In this document: positions 6,260-7,005 of the stretch, piece by piece
Layout: every line of letters starts with the position of its first letter
Position numbering within the stretch: position 1 is the stretch's first letter
Position numbers and translations under genes: made by a program
DNA from: Limnohabitans sp.
Lineage (GTDB): Bacteria > Pseudomonadota > Gammaproteobacteria > Burkholderiales > Burkholderiaceae_C
Direction of reading: 5' to 3'
DNA: 7,005 bases
Assembly: GCA_023260735.1 (NCBI GenBank)
Contig: JALQUL010000300.1
Coordinates: 1 to 7,005, forward strand
Notes under the pieces: model-generated
What the model was told of the DNA's origin: nothing
Databases searched by the model: none
The model's input: only the letters and a program-made list of their open reading frames with translations

Positions 6260-6937
6260 ATGGGAATTATTTATTTTGTACGGCATGGTCAAGCCTCTTT
6301 AGGTGCCCAAAATTACGACCAATTAAGTGACTTAGGCTACGCACAAGCCGAGCAACTAGGTCTGTATTTCCAACAACAACAAATTCAATTCGAGGCAGTT
6401 TACACAGGTACTTTGCAAAGGCAAAAACAAACACTATTAGCTTTGGCGCAATCTGCCCAGCAAGCTCAGTGGTCAAAGATGGCATCTGAGCAAATTGGCC
6501 TTAATGAATACGATAGTGAGTCTGTCATTAAAGCGGTTAATAACGGTACTCTTGACCTTCCACAAAATTCAGACTCGTATAAAAATTATTTTTTACTGCT
6601 TAGAAAAGGTATGCAGGCATGGATTAATAAGGAAATCCAACCTGAAAATCTACCTAGTTTTGAGGTGTTTAAAAACAATATTCTTGCAGTAATGCATCAT
6701 ATTCAAAGCCATCATAGTGGCAATGTTTTGGTGGTTTCTAGCGGAGGTCCTATTTCGATCACTATGGCATATTTATTGGGTTGCAATCCAAGTGGTGCTA
6801 TTGAACTCAATTTAAGACTTAGAAATAGCTCCATTTGTGAGGTTCATTATCATCCTAAAAGACTAAGTGTCATCAGCTTTAACACCCTGCCCCATTTAGC
6901 TAATTGTCCTCAAGAGCAATGGTGGACTTACGCTTAA
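6260..6937 (+). CDS. Histidine phosphatase (phosphoglycerate mutase-like) family protein, with Ser in place of the second catalytic His (225 aa)
   Basis: The protein opens with MGIIYFVRHGQAS, the RHG motif of the family (Arg8, His9, Gly10; His9 is the phospho-accepting residue). YTGTLQRQKQT (48-58) supplies the second conserved Arg (Arg54), and LNEYD (81-85) carries the conserved acidic residue (Glu83, the usual proton donor). Near the C-terminus the motif that normally reads SHGG is VVSSGGPISI (158-167), so Ser161 replaces the second active-site His. The SSGG/TSGG form occurs, from memory, in a proteobacterial branch of the family, so it is probably a subfamily trait and not a broken gene; everything else is intact. 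The substrate is unknown and it should not be called phosphoglycerate mutase. It is cytosolic by appearance. ATG at 6260 is the only sensible start; the ATG at 6209 in the same frame runs into a TAA, and no clear Shine-Dalgarno is seen. A terminator begins at the stop codon. Confidence 0.92.
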   Translation: MGIIYFVRHGQASLGAQNYDQLSDLGYAQAEQLGLYFQQQQIQFEAVYTGTLQRQKQTLLALAQSAQQAQWSKMASEQIGLNEYDSESVIKAVNNGTLDLPQNSDSYKNYFLLLRKGMQAWINKEIQPENLPSFEVFKNNILAVMHHIQSHHSGNVLVVSSGGPISITMAYLLGCNPSGAIELNLRLRNSSICEVHYHPKRLSVISFNTLPHLANCPQEQWWTYA

Positions 6938-6972
6938 AAAAAAGCTCTATGCCAATGTCATAGAGCTTTTTT
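6938..6972 (+). terminator. Strong rho-independent terminator after the histidine phosphatase gene
   Basis: GCTCTATG (6944-6951) pairs perfectly with CATAGAGC (6959-6966) around a 7-nt loop. Six As before the stem (6938-6943) face six Ts after it (6967-6972), extending the stem to 14 bp and supplying the U tract. The A run on the left means it can also work for a gene entering on the reverse strand. It begins directly after the TAA of the phosphatase gene (6935-6937). Confidence 0.9.
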
Positions 6973-7005
6973 AGCTTTATCTGAATTCAACTCTTGAGCT
7001 TTGTT
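6958..7005 (-). CDS. Possible 3' end of a convergent gene entering from the right edge
   Basis: On the reverse strand one frame is open from the window edge to a TGA at 6960-6958, reading NKAQELNSDKAKKAL then stop. The other two reverse frames close within this short stretch. A Lys/Ala-rich hydrophilic tail is plausible as a protein C-terminus, and its stop would lie inside the shared bidirectional terminator. Sixteen codons are too few to be sure and no family can be assigned. Confidence 0.3.
   Translation of the reverse strand, partial: NKAQELNSDKAKKAL

Noticed and set aside
6267..6692. Two short open frames (reverse 6267-6485, forward 6495-6692) within the phosphatase gene
   Set aside because: Both overlap the conserved phosphatase frame and carry no recognisable motif.

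Overview
The window reads as chromosomal DNA of an AT-rich proteobacterium (about 35-40% G+C by eye). A gamma- or beta-proteobacterium fits best. The basis is the type of radical SAM protein, the creatininase-family protein and the histidine phosphatase, all of which resemble proteins common there; the genus cannot be named from this sequence. I see no tRNA, rRNA, CRISPR array, transposase, insertion-sequence end or origin.

Layout. (1) The window opens inside a forward gene for a B12-binding/radical SAM protein with a C-terminal DUF4080-like region; its 5' end lies outside. (2) After 87 bp that can form two alternative hairpins comes a 102-residue forward gene for a soluble protein I do not recognise. 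(3) A large reverse gene of about 3.5 kb, convergent with the small gene and only 18 bp from it, encodes a 1175-residue multidomain glycosyltransferase. In order it shows a degenerate methyltransferase-like N-terminus, an unassigned region, a coiled coil, a GT2-like domain that has lost its DxD motif, and an intact GT2 domain. (4) A 145-bp, very AT-rich divergent intergenic region holds a perfect 20-bp palindrome next to a consensus -10 box. (5) Two forward genes follow, a creatininase-family metal-dependent amidohydrolase and a histidine phosphatase, ending in a strong intrinsic terminator. (6) The last bases may be the 3' end of a gene entering from the right on the reverse strand.

How the genes work together. 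The creatininase-like and phosphatase genes share a strand, lie 65 bp apart and are followed by one terminator, so they could be co-transcribed, but nothing shows a shared pathway. The glycosyltransferase is an orphan here: no other glycan-assembly gene lies in the window. Its architecture (methyltransferase-like, coiled coil, two GT2 domains) recalls bacterial polysaccharide polymerases and terminators such as WsaE and WbdD, though two of its modules look catalytically dead. That gene and the palindrome at its probable promoter are the most interesting parts. I do not see a convincing new multi-gene system, and the rest looks like ordinary chromosomal housekeeping or accessory sequence.
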